Part shown: positions 54,100 through 61,981 of the stretch, piece after piece
Numbering within the stretch: position 1 is the first letter of the stretch
Layout: each line of letters opens with the position of its first letter
NCBI GenBank assembly: GCA_017459445.1
Contig: JAFUDJ010000009.1
Location: 1 to 64,000 of the forward strand
Direction of reading: 5' to 3'
Length of the DNA: 64,000 nt
Origin: Prevotella sp.
Lineage (GTDB): Bacteria > Bacteroidota > Bacteroidia > Bacteroidales > Bacteroidaceae
Position numbers and translations under genes: made by a program
Notes under the pieces: generated by a model
Told to the model about the DNA's origin: nothing
The model's database searches: none
The model's input: the letters and a program-made list of their open reading frames with translations, nothing else

Positions 54100-54579
54100 A
54101 TGACACACTTTAAAACATGCTTGCTCTTCGGAGCACTTCTGTGTACCGCTGGCCTGCGAGCACAGACGTCAGACGACTGCGTGGTGGTAGAAACGGCTGG
54201 CGGAGAGCGGATGGAATATGTGCTCAGCGAATTTCCACGCATCACACAGGTGAGGAATCATGTTACCATGCTTACCCTCAACACAAAGGTAGAGCTTGAG
54301 GCTTCTCAGATAACGAAGATATATATCAAGGAGAATGAGCCCTCGGCTGTTGACGAAATCATTGCACGTGACAATAATATCCGGATTTCGGATGGTTATA
54401 TCATACTCTCTGGCTACACACCCGGTGAGCGTATAACGCTCTATCGGTCTGACGGTACACTGCTGTGGCAGCAGTCTGTTGCACAGGACGGTAGGATGCT
54501 GGTGCCATTAGGGCAGCAGTCAACTGGCGTTTATATTGTAAAGACAAATGGACAATCAGTAAAAATCATCAAGAAGTGA
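54100..54579 (+). CDS. Secreted protein with C-terminal sorting-like beta domain
   Basis: The 159-residue product has a signal peptide (FKTCLLFGALLCTAGLRAQ), then a short beta domain (VVVETAGGERMEYVLSEFPR), then a C-terminal domain (ISDGYIILSGYTPGERITLY, GVYIVKTNGQSVKIIKK) resembling type A sorting domains of the type IX secretion system. The ATG at 54100 is preferred because longer frames give no signal peptide. It overlaps the next gene by 4 nt. Its N-terminal module resembles those of the next two proteins. Function unknown. Confidence 0.7.
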   Translation: MTHFKTCLLFGALLCTAGLRAQTSDDCVVVETAGGERMEYVLSEFPRITQVRNHVTMLTLNTKVELEASQITKIYIKENEPSAVDEIIARDNNIRISDGYIILSGYTPGERITLYRSDGTLLWQQSVAQDGRMLVPLGQQSTGVYIVKTNGQSVKIIKK

Positions 54580-55850
54580 AAACAAACGCTATACTCTTAT
54601 TGGCACTGCTGCTTTCCCTGACAGCAGGAGCACAAACCGTAAACGTCTATCTTAAAAGCGGTGAGATTGTTAAATACTCGCAGGAAGAGTTAGACTACAT
54701 GGACTATACCGAGGAAGAGCTTCCCCCGCTGGCAACCTCGTTTGTAGAAGAACTCTCTGACGACTATTCCATCTTCAAGTCGATGATTCAGTCATACGAA
54801 GAATTAAGTTCTGAAGCTTTTGACGGCACCATATTGCTTTTCTCCGACGAAGTCATCAACAAAGCCCTGGAGAATGCACACGCCCGCCTGAACGTCTGGA
54901 ACCATGAGACATTCAACATGGGTCACATGGTACAAGAGAACGGGGCCTATCAGCCCGTATTTGGCTGCCCCGACGCCGCCATCTTGAACTGGATAGCTGA
55001 CGTGGCATTGTTTGGAAAGCGCTATACAGCAGAACAGATACTGACCGAAGAAGCCAACGACCTGACCAGCATCCGCAGCCGACAATGGCGCACCAATGTC
55101 CAAAAGGTCGATGCCGCCAACCCGGTCAACCTGCTAAACGCCGTGGCCTACAACGTCACCGAATTACGCATACCTAACAATGTGTTGATTTACCGTCTGA
55201 AGGATATGTTCAGCCTCTATGAGAATTGTACTGACGAACAGAGGTCCGCCTACTTCAATGCATCGAACCTGAGTTTCAATAGCGTGACAACAGAAGTCAG
55301 TGCCTGGACACCCTTGGAGGGCGTTTGGCCGTTGCACGAGAACCGGGTGCTGCGTTATAACAAGCCTTCTGGTCTGAGCGATGCTGATGGTTTCACCCTT
55401 GACTTCACACCTATCACGCACAATGCCACGGGCCAAGTGTCTCCCTACCCCATTCCGCCGGGCAGCTACCGTCTGGCCATGGGCTTTCAACAAAATACTG
55501 GCCTAACCATCACCGTCACCGTTTATGCCAACGGGCAGGAGATTGCCAAGTCGGACAATATCGAACTGGGGTCCTCAACAGTCTATCACTACGACCGTGG
55601 CACCGCGCTTTCGCCACGTTATCCAGAATATTATGACCCGGATAATGTGCGGGCGATGGGAGGAAGCAACAAAGCCGGCAATTACGATACTGACGGAGGA
55701 CTGATTATCGACGAAGTGGTAGTTCCCGACCTGAATGGCGACGGTACGCCCGTTCAGCTTACCATGCGCATAGCATGTACGGATTGGGCTTGGAAGACTA
55801 ATGTCAAACTGCATCACTGGTGCTTGCGGCCGACGAGCAACAACTACTGA
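54576..55850 (+). CDS. Secreted protein of unknown function, second gene of the 54-57 kb operon
   Basis: A GTG start overlaps the previous stop (GTGA). The 424-residue product has a signal peptide (ILLLALLLSLTAGAQ) followed by VNVYLKSGEIVKYSQEELDY, the module shared with its neighbours. The middle (TILLFSDEVINKALENAHAR, NMGHMVQENGAYQPVFGCPD) is not recognised with confidence; it is distantly fasciclin-like at best. The C-terminal third is beta-rich (YPIPPGSYRLAMGFQQNTG) and may be a carbohydrate-binding-like domain. The operon context with a SusD-like protein suggests a surface or periplasmic binding role. Confidence 0.7.
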   Translation: MKTNAILLLALLLSLTAGAQTVNVYLKSGEIVKYSQEELDYMDYTEEELPPLATSFVEELSDDYSIFKSMIQSYEELSSEAFDGTILLFSDEVINKALENAHARLNVWNHETFNMGHMVQENGAYQPVFGCPDAAILNWIADVALFGKRYTAEQILTEEANDLTSIRSRQWRTNVQKVDAANPVNLLNAVAYNVTELRIPNNVLIYRLKDMFSLYENCTDEQRSAYFNASNLSFNSVTTEVSAWTPLEGVWPLHENRVLRYNKPSGLSDADGFTLDFTPITHNATGQVSPYPIPPGSYRLAMGFQQNTGLTITVTVYANGQEIAKSDNIELGSSTVYHYDRGTALSPRYPEYYDPDNVRAMGGSNKAGNYDTDGGLIIDEVVVPDLNGDGTPVQLTMRIACTDWAWKTNVKLHHWCLRPTSNNY

Positions 55851-55893
55851 TATGGAAATGGATTGTTTAAAACTATTACGAGCAAACTGAAAC

Positions 55894-57666
55894 ATGAAGA
55901 AACAAATATCATCAGTCCTCATGCTGCTGCTCTCGCTGTCGGCAGAGGCACAAATAGCTAATTTCCACCTAAAGAACGGCGACGTGGTTTCATACACAGC
56001 GTCGGAAATAGAATTTATCGATTTCAGAGATAAGACGTCCGGCTCCATTGCCCCTTCTACTCCTTCATTCGACATACCCGAGATGTATAACAACTTCCTC
56101 GGTATCATCACGAAGATGCAGGCCGTGGGCGACAAAGAGATTCTGCTTACTGAGCCCCGTGGCGAGCTGATAGAACCCGGCAGAGCGGTTAGCGAGTTGC
56201 AGGCACTCTATCGCTATGAGTCTGACCTGCAAGACAACCCCTATGCCAACCCGCAGGGATACTATGAAGTCATCACGGCCTGCAATGCATACCTGCAGTA
56301 CATGAAGAACATCAGAGCCAACGACGGCACCAATGCCGACGAATGGCGGAAACTGGTAGCTTCAACTATACGCATCAAGGTCTGGGCCTACAAGACCTTG
56401 GCTGAAATCTATGGCCAGGCTGCGTGGAGCGATGACCTGGTGACCGACATCAGCCTGCAGCATCCTGGCGGCAACGTCAGGCTCCTGTCCTTGGGCGAGC
56501 TTGTCGATGCCTGTCTGAATCTGATGGGACAAGGTTTTGAGGGCGCGTCCTCACAGGGCGAAGTTGTCTGGACTGAACTGCTCGACCCCGGCCAGACGAG
56601 TATCGCTGCTTCGCGTTATCGCCAATGGAACACGATGGTTCCCGACTATGCCGGACTCTATGCCGAGCTGTGTCTGTGGAAGGGAGCCGTATTAGATGCT
56701 GCCGGTCAGGCTTCCACGGCCTACTATAAGACGGCTGCCGACGTACTGCTACAGGCCCTTGGAGCTAAGATTAGCTCAACGTCGGACCCCGGAACAAACG
56801 TCTACTGGATGCCTTCTGCGGCAACAGCTGGCCGTTACGCACCTATTTGGAATTACGCCCAGCCCTATCCTTTCGAGACCGTTTCCGCCATTTTTTATGA
56901 CACCGAATACCATCAGGCTAACACCCTGCTGAAGCATTTCTCCTACGAACTGCCCAATGTGCGCCTGCTGCGTCCGTCGCAGGCTGGCATCGCGCGATTT
57001 CTTGACCAGGCGTTCAATCCTGGTGCTACGGCCTATGATACGCGCTACAGATGCTGTTTCGGCACCTCGGCTGACGCTTCCAGCCTGACTAAGTTCAGGC
57101 CTGATAACAGCAACGTTCGCCCTGCCTATCAAGACAATGTCCACATCTATATCTATCGTGCCACTCAGTATCACATGATGCTCTGCGAGGCCCTCAACCA
57201 CTTGCAGCGCTTCGCGGCTATGAATGCTGTACTCAACACAGGTGTCAGAACCAGTGACTTCCAGGCCGGCACTCCCGAATGGGAGGGGTTTGAAAGCACC
57301 GTCAACCCCGCCGTTTGTGACTGGACCAGCAATGCCAACTGGGGAGTGCGACGCTATCCTTCCGCTGGTATCCGTGGTTGCTTTAGCTTGAGCGCGCGCC
57401 CCGTCAAGACTGACGTTGCAGAGCTGGGCAAGACGGCTACGCTGAAGTTCAACGACCTGGCCCTACTCGACGAGTCAATGCTTGAGTTCGCCGGTGAGGG
57501 CAAAGTCTATCCCATGATGAACCGAATGGCCGTTCGCTATAGCGACCCGTCGATTGTGGCCGACCGTGTTTGTCAGAAATACACTGACTCCAACCTTGCA
57601 GCATCGGTGCGCAACAGCATCATGAACGGAGGCTATTGGGTCCCCTACAGCCTGACCGCACAATAA
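55894..57666 (+). CDS. SusD/RagB-like protein without a lipobox
   Basis: The 590-residue product has helical TPR-like segments typical of SusD (YYEVITACNAYLQYMKNIRA, RIKVWAYKTLAEIYGQAAW, YRATQYHMMLCEALNHLQRF). Its signal peptide ends LLLSLSAEAQ with no Cys, so it is not a lipoprotein as normal SusD proteins are. After the signal comes IANFHLKNGDVVSYTASEIE, the module shared with the two preceding proteins. No SusC gene is adjacent. It follows its neighbour by 43 nt and is followed by a hairpin. Confidence 0.82.
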   Translation: MKKQISSVLMLLLSLSAEAQIANFHLKNGDVVSYTASEIEFIDFRDKTSGSIAPSTPSFDIPEMYNNFLGIITKMQAVGDKEILLTEPRGELIEPGRAVSELQALYRYESDLQDNPYANPQGYYEVITACNAYLQYMKNIRANDGTNADEWRKLVASTIRIKVWAYKTLAEIYGQAAWSDDLVTDISLQHPGGNVRLLSLGELVDACLNLMGQGFEGASSQGEVVWTELLDPGQTSIAASRYRQWNTMVPDYAGLYAELCLWKGAVLDAAGQASTAYYKTAADVLLQALGAKISSTSDPGTNVYWMPSAATAGRYAPIWNYAQPYPFETVSAIFYDTEYHQANTLLKHFSYELPNVRLLRPSQAGIARFLDQAFNPGATAYDTRYRCCFGTSADASSLTKFRPDNSNVRPAYQDNVHIYIYRATQYHMMLCEALNHLQRFAAMNAVLNTGVRTSDFQAGTPEWEGFESTVNPAVCDWTSNANWGVRRYPSAGIRGCFSLSARPVKTDVAELGKTATLKFNDLALLDESMLEFAGEGKVYPMMNRMAVRYSDPSIVADRVCQKYTDSNLAASVRNSIMNGGYWVPYSLTAQ

Positions 57667-57702
57667 CAGCATAGGACATTTATTCTTTCAACACATCAAC
57701 GT

Positions 57703-57733
57703 AGAGGGGCGCTCCATTTCGGAATGCCCCTCT
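57703..57733. terminator. Terminator-like hairpin after the SusD-like gene
   Basis: AGAGGGGC (57703-57710) pairs with GCCCCTCT (57726-57733) around a partly paired loop. No T-run follows, so it may serve both the SusD-like gene and a vanished gene on the other strand. Confidence 0.6.
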
Positions 57734-57757
57734 GTCTGTATCAATGCTTGCGCGCCG

Positions 57758-57830
57758 TTACTTGACGACGAGCTTGCGGGTCTGGCCCACGACGGGTGCC
57801 TTCCACGTCAGGTCCGTGGCAGGTTTGTGG
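57758..57830 (-). pseudogene. C-terminal remnant of a lost gene
   Basis: On the minus strand, from the edge of array B to a TAA at 57758, one frame reads HKPATDLTWKAPVVGQTRKL and then VVK-stop. This looks like the end of a secreted-protein C-terminal domain. The frame is cut off abruptly where the 22-bp array begins, and a terminator-like hairpin lies just past the stop. The fragment is short, so the call is tentative. Confidence 0.35.
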
Positions 57831-57844
57831 CCGGATGCGCAGCG

Positions 57845-58145
57845 TATTTATGGCAGATGCGCAGCGTATTTATGGCAGTTTTGCAGTAGGTTTATGCCAG
57901 TTCTGCAGCAGGTTTATGCCAGGCGATTTTATGTTTCTCCGGTAAATGTACTTAATTTCTCCGGTAAACGCATGTTGTTTCTCCGGTAAACTAAGTATGT
58001 TTAGCGGAGAAATGAAAGTAGTTTAGCGGAGAAACTTACCACGTTTACCGGAGAAAGTGAATTTGAAGTGACATAACAGTGCTACGGATATGGCTGAAGA
58101 CATGCTGCGAAATGGCTGGAAAGCCGTTGCAGAATGGCAGAAAAG
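57845..58145. repeat. 22-bp periodic array B upstream of the thioredoxin-like gene
   Basis: TTTATGGCAG (or TTTATGCCAG) occurs at 57847, 57869, 57891 and 57913. TTTCTCCGGTAAAC-type copies occur at 57934, 57956 and 57978. The inverted GTTTAGCGGAGAAA type occurs at 57999, 58021 and 58043, and ATGGC at 58090, 58112 and 58134. Every step within a block is 22 bp. The array is homologous to array A at 17.1-17.4 kb and in the same plus-strand orientation. No ORF is supported. Confidence 0.88.
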
Positions 58146-58188
58146 GAGGGAAAGAAAAAGGCTGATGCCCGGAAAAGGTCGAATAAAA

Positions 58189-58220
58189 TTTGGCTTTTCA
58201 CGCGCTTATTCGTACCTTTG
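58189..58220 (+). promoter_or_regulatory. First of two tandem promoters before the thioredoxin-like gene
   Basis: TTTG at 58189-58192, 20 nt, then TACCTTTG at 58213-58220. The -7 box lies in a 27-bp inverted repeat (58212-58238). The sequence CGCTTATTCGTACCTTTG is nearly repeated at the second promoter. Confidence 0.8.
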
Positions 58221-58246
58221 ACCTGCGGTCGAAGGTACTCACGCTC

Positions 58247-58287
58247 GACAAAACAAAAGGAAAATTGCCTTTTCCCTTTGTTTTGTC
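58247..58287 (+). other. Near-perfect hairpin between tandem promoters
   Basis: Arms of 18 nt (GACAAAACAAAAGGAAAA and TTTTCCCTTTGTTTTGTC) pair with a single mismatch around a 5-nt loop. The right arm contains the -33 TTTG of the second promoter. It could terminate or stabilise a short RNA of about 60 nt made from the first promoter. Confidence 0.65.
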
Positions 58288-58307
58288 CTCGCTTATTCGT
58301 ACCTTTG
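58277..58307 (+). promoter_or_regulatory. Second promoter, start of the duplicated leader cassette
   Basis: TTTG at 58277-58280, 19 nt, then TACCTTTG at 58300-58307. From about 58298 the sequence is homologous to the cysS leader, including a hairpin TTTTCGAT/ATCGAAAG. Confidence 0.82.
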
Positions 58308-58338
58308 CAGCAAACTTTTCGATTCATCGAAAGCAAAC

Positions 58339-58413
58339 ATGAATTATAACAATACAGACCCCACCCCTGCCCCTCCCCTTGAAGGGAGGGGAGCGGCTGC
58401 CGCCAGAGAGTAA
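58339..58413 (+). CDS. Conserved 24-codon leader ORF upstream of the thioredoxin-like gene
   Basis: An ATG 32 nt after the -7 box opens a frame starting MNYNNTDPTPAPPLEGRG and ending AAAARE, matched in length and nearly in sequence by the cysS leader ORF (72 of 75 nt identical). It extends into the first inverted end of the 45-bp repeat element. Translation is unproven. Confidence 0.4.
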   Translation: MNYNNTDPTPAPPLEGRGAAAARE

Positions 58414-58687
58414 ACCGCAGGGCACTCCCCTCCCTTCAAGGGGGCTATGAGGCAGCATAAGCGCAGCAACTCCCCTCCCTTCAAGGGGGCTATGGGGCAG
58501 CATAAGCGCAGCCACTCCCCTCCCTTTAAGGGGGCTATGAGGCAGCATAAGCGCAGCAACTCCCCTCCCTTTAAGGGGGCTATGAGGCAGCATAAGCGCA
58601 GCCACTCCCCTCCCTTCAAGGGGGCTATGAGGCAGCATAAGCGCAGCCACTCCCCTCCCTTCAAGGGGAGGGGTAGGGGTGGGGTCT
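58356..58687 (+). repeat. 45-bp repeat element with G-quadruplex-type inverted ends, in the thioredoxin-like gene leader
   Basis: The 332-bp element has the same inverted ends as the one at 16688-16929 and five 45-bp units (starting at 58435, 58480, 58525, 58570 and 58615) instead of three. G4 motifs are at 58359-58378 (minus strand) and 58665-58684 (plus strand). It lies wholly between the promoter and the ATG at 58734. Confidence 0.9.
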
Positions 58688-58733
58688 GTAACTTAGCTAT
58701 ACAGAAAACATCATCAAATAAAAGCAAAGAGGT

Positions 58734-59882
58734 ATGAAGAAATATGCAGTAATAGCCGCCGTAGCCCTGATGGGGCTGGCATCGTGCAGTGAAGGGAAGT
58801 TCCACGTAGAGGGCAACATCACGGGAGCCAAGGACTCCGTGCTGTATTTCGAGCAGGTGGGCATCAGCGACATCAGCGTGGTGGACTCCGTAAGACTGGA
58901 TGGCGACGGCGACTTTGCCTTCAGCGGCGAGCGGCAGGAGGCCCCCGAGTTCTACCGCCTGCGCATCAGCGACCAGATAATCAACGTCAGCATCGACTCC
59001 ACGGAGACCGTCACCGTGAAGGCACAGTATCCGCAGATGGCCACGCAATATGAGGTGAGCGGGTCGGAGAACTGTCAGAAAATCAAGGAACTGGCCCTGC
59101 GCCAGATTGACTTGCAGCAGCGGGCCATCGCCATCAGCCGCAACGACGCGCTGAGCGTGGAGGCGTCGAACGACAGCATCCTCGCCATCGTGCGCCAGTA
59201 CAAGGACGAGGTGAAGCGCCAGTACATATTCCCGGCTCCCGACAAGGCGTATGCCTACTTTGCACTGTTCCAGGCCCTGGGCGACATGCTGCTCTTCAAC
59301 CCGCGCACCAACAGGGACGACATCAAGGTGTTCGCCGCCGTGGCTACGAGCTGGGACACGTACTACCCGCAGGCTGAGCGCGGACAGAACCTGCACAACA
59401 TCGCCATCGAAGGCATGAAAAACGTGCGCATGCAGGACGCTTCCGGAGCACAGACCATCGACGCCAGCAAAATCAGGACGACGGGCATCATTGACATAGA
59501 ACTGACCGACAACCACGGGAAGACGCGACGGCTGACGGACCTGGAGGGCAAGGTGGTGCTGCTCGACTTCCACGTCTTTGCCACCGAGGAGTCGCCGGCC
59601 CGCATCCTGCTGCTCCGCGAGCTGTACAACAAATATCACGCACAGGGACTGGAAATATACCAAGTCAGCCTCGACCCCGACGAGCACTTCTGGAAGCAGC
59701 AGACGGCAAGCCTGCCGTGGATAAGCGTTCGCGAGGAGCAAGGGCTGGCATCGCCGACACTGGCCATCTACAATGTGCAGGCTGTTCCGGAGTATTTCCT
59801 TATCGACCGCAACAGCAACATCGTAGGGCGCTCGCAATCATTCAAGGACGTAGAGCAGTCAATCAGCCAGCTCTGCCGTTAG
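58734..59882 (+). CDS. DUF4369/thioredoxin-like lipoprotein lacking the CxxC motif
   Basis: The 382-residue lipoprotein (signal ending VALMGLASCSEGK) has an N-terminal DUF4369-like beta domain (GNITGAKDSVLYFEQVGISD), a helical middle and a C-terminal thioredoxin fold of TlpA/AhpC type (LEGKVVLLDFHVFATEESPA, YNVQAVPEYFLIDRNSNIVG). Where active relatives have WCxxC, this protein reads FATEESPAR, with no cysteine, so it should not act as a thiol oxidoreductase. The cis-Pro region AVPEYFLID is kept. It has tandem promoters and the duplicated long leader. Its stop overlaps that of the convergent esterase by 4 nt. Confidence 0.88.
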   Translation: MKKYAVIAAVALMGLASCSEGKFHVEGNITGAKDSVLYFEQVGISDISVVDSVRLDGDGDFAFSGERQEAPEFYRLRISDQIINVSIDSTETVTVKAQYPQMATQYEVSGSENCQKIKELALRQIDLQQRAIAISRNDALSVEASNDSILAIVRQYKDEVKRQYIFPAPDKAYAYFALFQALGDMLLFNPRTNRDDIKVFAAVATSWDTYYPQAERGQNLHNIAIEGMKNVRMQDASGAQTIDASKIRTTGIIDIELTDNHGKTRRLTDLEGKVVLLDFHVFATEESPARILLLRELYNKYHAQGLEIYQVSLDPDEHFWKQQTASLPWISVREEQGLASPTLAIYNVQAVPEYFLIDRNSNIVGRSQSFKDVEQSISQLCR

Positions 59883-60694
59883 AAGCTGCGCAGCCATGCC
59901 TTCAGGTCGAGCATCATCTCGAAATGATAGGCGAACGACTGGCGGATGCCAAAGCCATGGCCGCCTGAAGGATAGACATGCAGGGAGGCAGGGACGCCGT
60001 TGGCATAGAGCTCTTCATAGTAGTTGATGCTGTTCAGGGGCGGCACGGCACGGTCGTCATGCGCCAGGGCAATGAAGGCACGCGGCGTCTGCCGGGTGAC
60101 GTGCTGCTCGTTGCAGTACTCATTGACCAGCTTGCGCTTCGGGCTCTTGCCTAACAGGTTGTCAAGGGAGCCTTGGTGCGTAGTGCCCTGCTCCATGGAA
60201 ATAACCGGGTAGAAGAGTATCTGGAAGTTCGGCGCGGCATCGCCCGTAGAGTGGGTGGCCACGGTGGAAGCCAGATGGCCGCCGGCCGAGAAGCCCATGA
60301 TGCCGACATCGGTGGGGCTGACATGCCACTCGTCGGCATGGCGGCGCACCAGGCGGATGGCCTCGTCGGCATCCTCCTGCGGCACGGTGTAATGGCCGTG
60401 CGGCATGCGATACTTCACCACGATGAGCGCAATGCCCTGCCCAGTGAAGAAGGGGGCCCAGTCGTGGCCTTCTTTATCTATGGCCAGATGCGAGTAACCG
60501 CCGCCCGGACAGCACACCACGGCGCGCCCCGTCGCCTTCTTGGCATCGGGCAGGTAGACCCACACCTTGGCCATATCCTGCGGGTCGCCATTACTGGTCA
60601 TAGGGCCCTGAGGCCACAGGTTCAACTCTATCGGCTTCTGTGCCGAAGCCAACATAGGGAACAACAACATGACAAAAAACAGAATTTTCTTCAT
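59879..60694 (-). CDS. Secreted alpha/beta-hydrolase esterase (acetyl-xylan-esterase-like)
   Basis: The 271-residue product has a signal peptide (KILFFVMLLFPMLASAQ). The alpha/beta fold shows the oxyanion-hole motif CPGGGYSHL, the nucleophile elbow GFSAGGHLAS, an Asp in AHDDRAVPP and the catalytic His in PSGGHGFG. Similar secreted esterases deacetylate plant polysaccharides such as xylan or pectin. The ATG at 60694 is chosen because it gives the signal peptide. The nearest regulatory feature is the divergent NUDIX promoter. Confidence 0.9.
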   Translation of the reverse strand: MKKILFFVMLLFPMLASAQKPIELNLWPQGPMTSNGDPQDMAKVWVYLPDAKKATGRAVVCCPGGGYSHLAIDKEGHDWAPFFTGQGIALIVVKYRMPHGHYTVPQEDADEAIRLVRRHADEWHVSPTDVGIMGFSAGGHLASTVATHSTGDAAPNFQILFYPVISMEQGTTHQGSLDNLLGKSPKRKLVNEYCNEQHVTRQTPRAFIALAHDDRAVPPLNSINYYEELYANGVPASLHVYPSGGHGFGIRQSFAYHFEMMLDLKAWLRSF

Positions 60695-60712
60695 CTTTCC
60701 TTCGTTTATTGC

Positions 60713-60742
60713 TTGCAAAGATACGCATTTTTTGTATCTTTG
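60713..60742 (+). promoter_or_regulatory. Complete Bacteroidetes promoter for the NUDIX gene
   Basis: TTG at 60713-60715, 19 nt, then TATCTTTG at 60735-60742; the ATG follows 13 nt later at 60755. Confidence 0.8.
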
Positions 60743-60754
60743 CCAAAAATTATA

Positions 60755-61324
60755 ATGACGAACATGGAACACCCGCTTGAAAAATTCAAATTCTGTCCGG
60801 CGTGCGGCAGCCAGCTCTTCAGCGTCAACAACTTCAAAAGCAAGCGCTGCGGCAGCTGCGGATTCACCTACTATGCCAATCCCTGCTCGGCCACGGCGGC
60901 CTTTATCGTCCGCCGGACGGTGGGCGGCATCGCAGAGGTGAGCGGCAGCGACGAGCTGCTGGTGGTGAGGCGCGCCAAGGAGCCTGCCAAGGGAACACTC
61001 GACCTGCCCGGCGGCTTCTGCGACATGTACGAGACCGCCGAGGAGGGCATGCGGCGCGAAATCAAGGAAGAAACGGGGCTGGACGTGGCGGCCATGCACT
61101 ACCTGTTCTCGTCGCCCAACGTCTACATGTACAGCGGCATGGGCGTGCATACGCTCGACATGGACTACCTCGTCAGCGTCAAGGACAGCAGCGCCGACGT
61201 CAAAGCCGACGACGATGCCGCCGAAGCGCTGTGGATTCCCATCGGTAAGGTTAATCCCGCAGACTTCGGACTGACCAGCATCCGCAATGCCGTTATCCGC
61301 TTTCTTGCTATGGTGAACGGGTAA
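60755..61324 (+). CDS. NUDIX hydrolase with N-terminal zinc ribbon
   Basis: The 189-residue protein has a zinc ribbon (CPACGSQLF and CGSCGF) at about residues 14-37 and a NUDIX box GGFCDMYETAEEGMRREIKE followed by ETG. These enzymes hydrolyse nucleoside diphosphates linked to another group; zinc-ribbon forms include NudC-type NAD or RNA-cap pyrophosphatases, but the NudC-specific C-terminal motif is not evident. The ATG at 60755 follows the promoter; another ATG lies 9 nt later. It converges on the CYTH gene. Confidence 0.92.
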   Translation: MTNMEHPLEKFKFCPACGSQLFSVNNFKSKRCGSCGFTYYANPCSATAAFIVRRTVGGIAEVSGSDELLVVRRAKEPAKGTLDLPGGFCDMYETAEEGMRREIKEETGLDVAAMHYLFSSPNVYMYSGMGVHTLDMDYLVSVKDSSADVKADDDAAEALWIPIGKVNPADFGLTSIRNAVIRFLAMVNG

Positions 61325-61332
61325 TATGCAGG

Positions 61333-61806
61333 CTACGCCCACTGGCTGTAAGGGCGCAGGCGCAGCTGGGCGTTGTAGTAGCGGCGGTCGCCCGTGACCT
61401 CCGTGCCGATGAACGGCGGCCGGTCGAACGGCTCGTCGGCAGTCGACAACTCCACCTCGGCCACGACAAGTCCGGCGTTGTCGCCGTGGAACTCATCGAC
61501 TTCAAACGTATGGCAACCGCTTTTCACCAGCCAGCGGGTCTTGTCGATAAGCCCCGGTTCGCAAAGCGTCAGCAACTGACGGGCATCGGCAAGGGGAATG
61601 GGCTGCTCAAACTCATAGCGCGACAGACCGCCGTCAAGGGACGGGCCTTTAATAGTAATGTACGCGCGTTCCTCTTTTATACGTATGCGCACGCTACGGC
61701 CACCGTTGCTGCAGATGTATCCCTGCGTGATGCGATGGTGCGCGAACGACAGCTGCTTGTAACTGTCGTCGCGCACCAGGAATTTACGCTCTATCTCCAA
61801 CGCCAT
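61333..61806 (-). CDS. CYTH-domain protein, triphosphate-tunnel type
   Basis: The 157-residue protein begins with the hallmark EIERKFLV and shows the charged strands of the triphosphate tunnel (SVRIRIKEERAYITIKG, RYEFEQPIP, VDEFHGDNAGLVVAEVEL). CYTH enzymes act on inorganic triphosphate, thiamine triphosphate or make cyclic AMP; bacterial proteins this short are mostly triphosphatases. Its ATG is 1 nt from the stop of a 48-codon membrane-protein gene, so the two are translated together. Confidence 0.92.
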   Translation of the reverse strand: MALEIERKFLVRDDSYKQLSFAHHRITQGYICSNGGRSVRIRIKEERAYITIKGPSLDGGLSRYEFEQPIPLADARQLLTLCEPGLIDKTRWLVKSGCHTFEVDEFHGDNAGLVVAEVELSTADEPFDRPPFIGTEVTGDRRYYNAQLRLRPYSQWA

Positions 61807-61807
61807 G

Positions 61808-61954
61808 TCACGCTATCATCATGAACGTCCAAATGAGATAGATAACGGCAAGGACTATCAACACGCCGAAAATCCAGCCCATTACTCTTCTGCCTTGCTC
61901 TTCTTGCTTCTTCGCATAAGCTTCGCGCTTTGCATTTACTTTCTTGTTAGCCAT
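61808..61954 (-). CDS. 48-aa single-pass membrane protein
   Basis: A short minus-strand frame encodes a basic N-terminus (MANKKVNAKREAYAKKQEEQ) and one transmembrane segment (VMGWIFGVLIVLAVIYLIW) ending TFMMIA. It lies between prfB (27 nt upstream) and the CYTH gene, 1 nt downstream. The charge distribution predicts a cytoplasmic N-terminus. Function unknown; the tight spacing supports it as a real gene. Confidence 0.75.
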   Translation of the reverse strand: MANKKVNAKREAYAKKQEEQGRRVMGWIFGVLIVLAVIYLIWTFMMIA

Positions 61955-61981
61955 AATATTTGATGTTTAATGTTGAATTGT

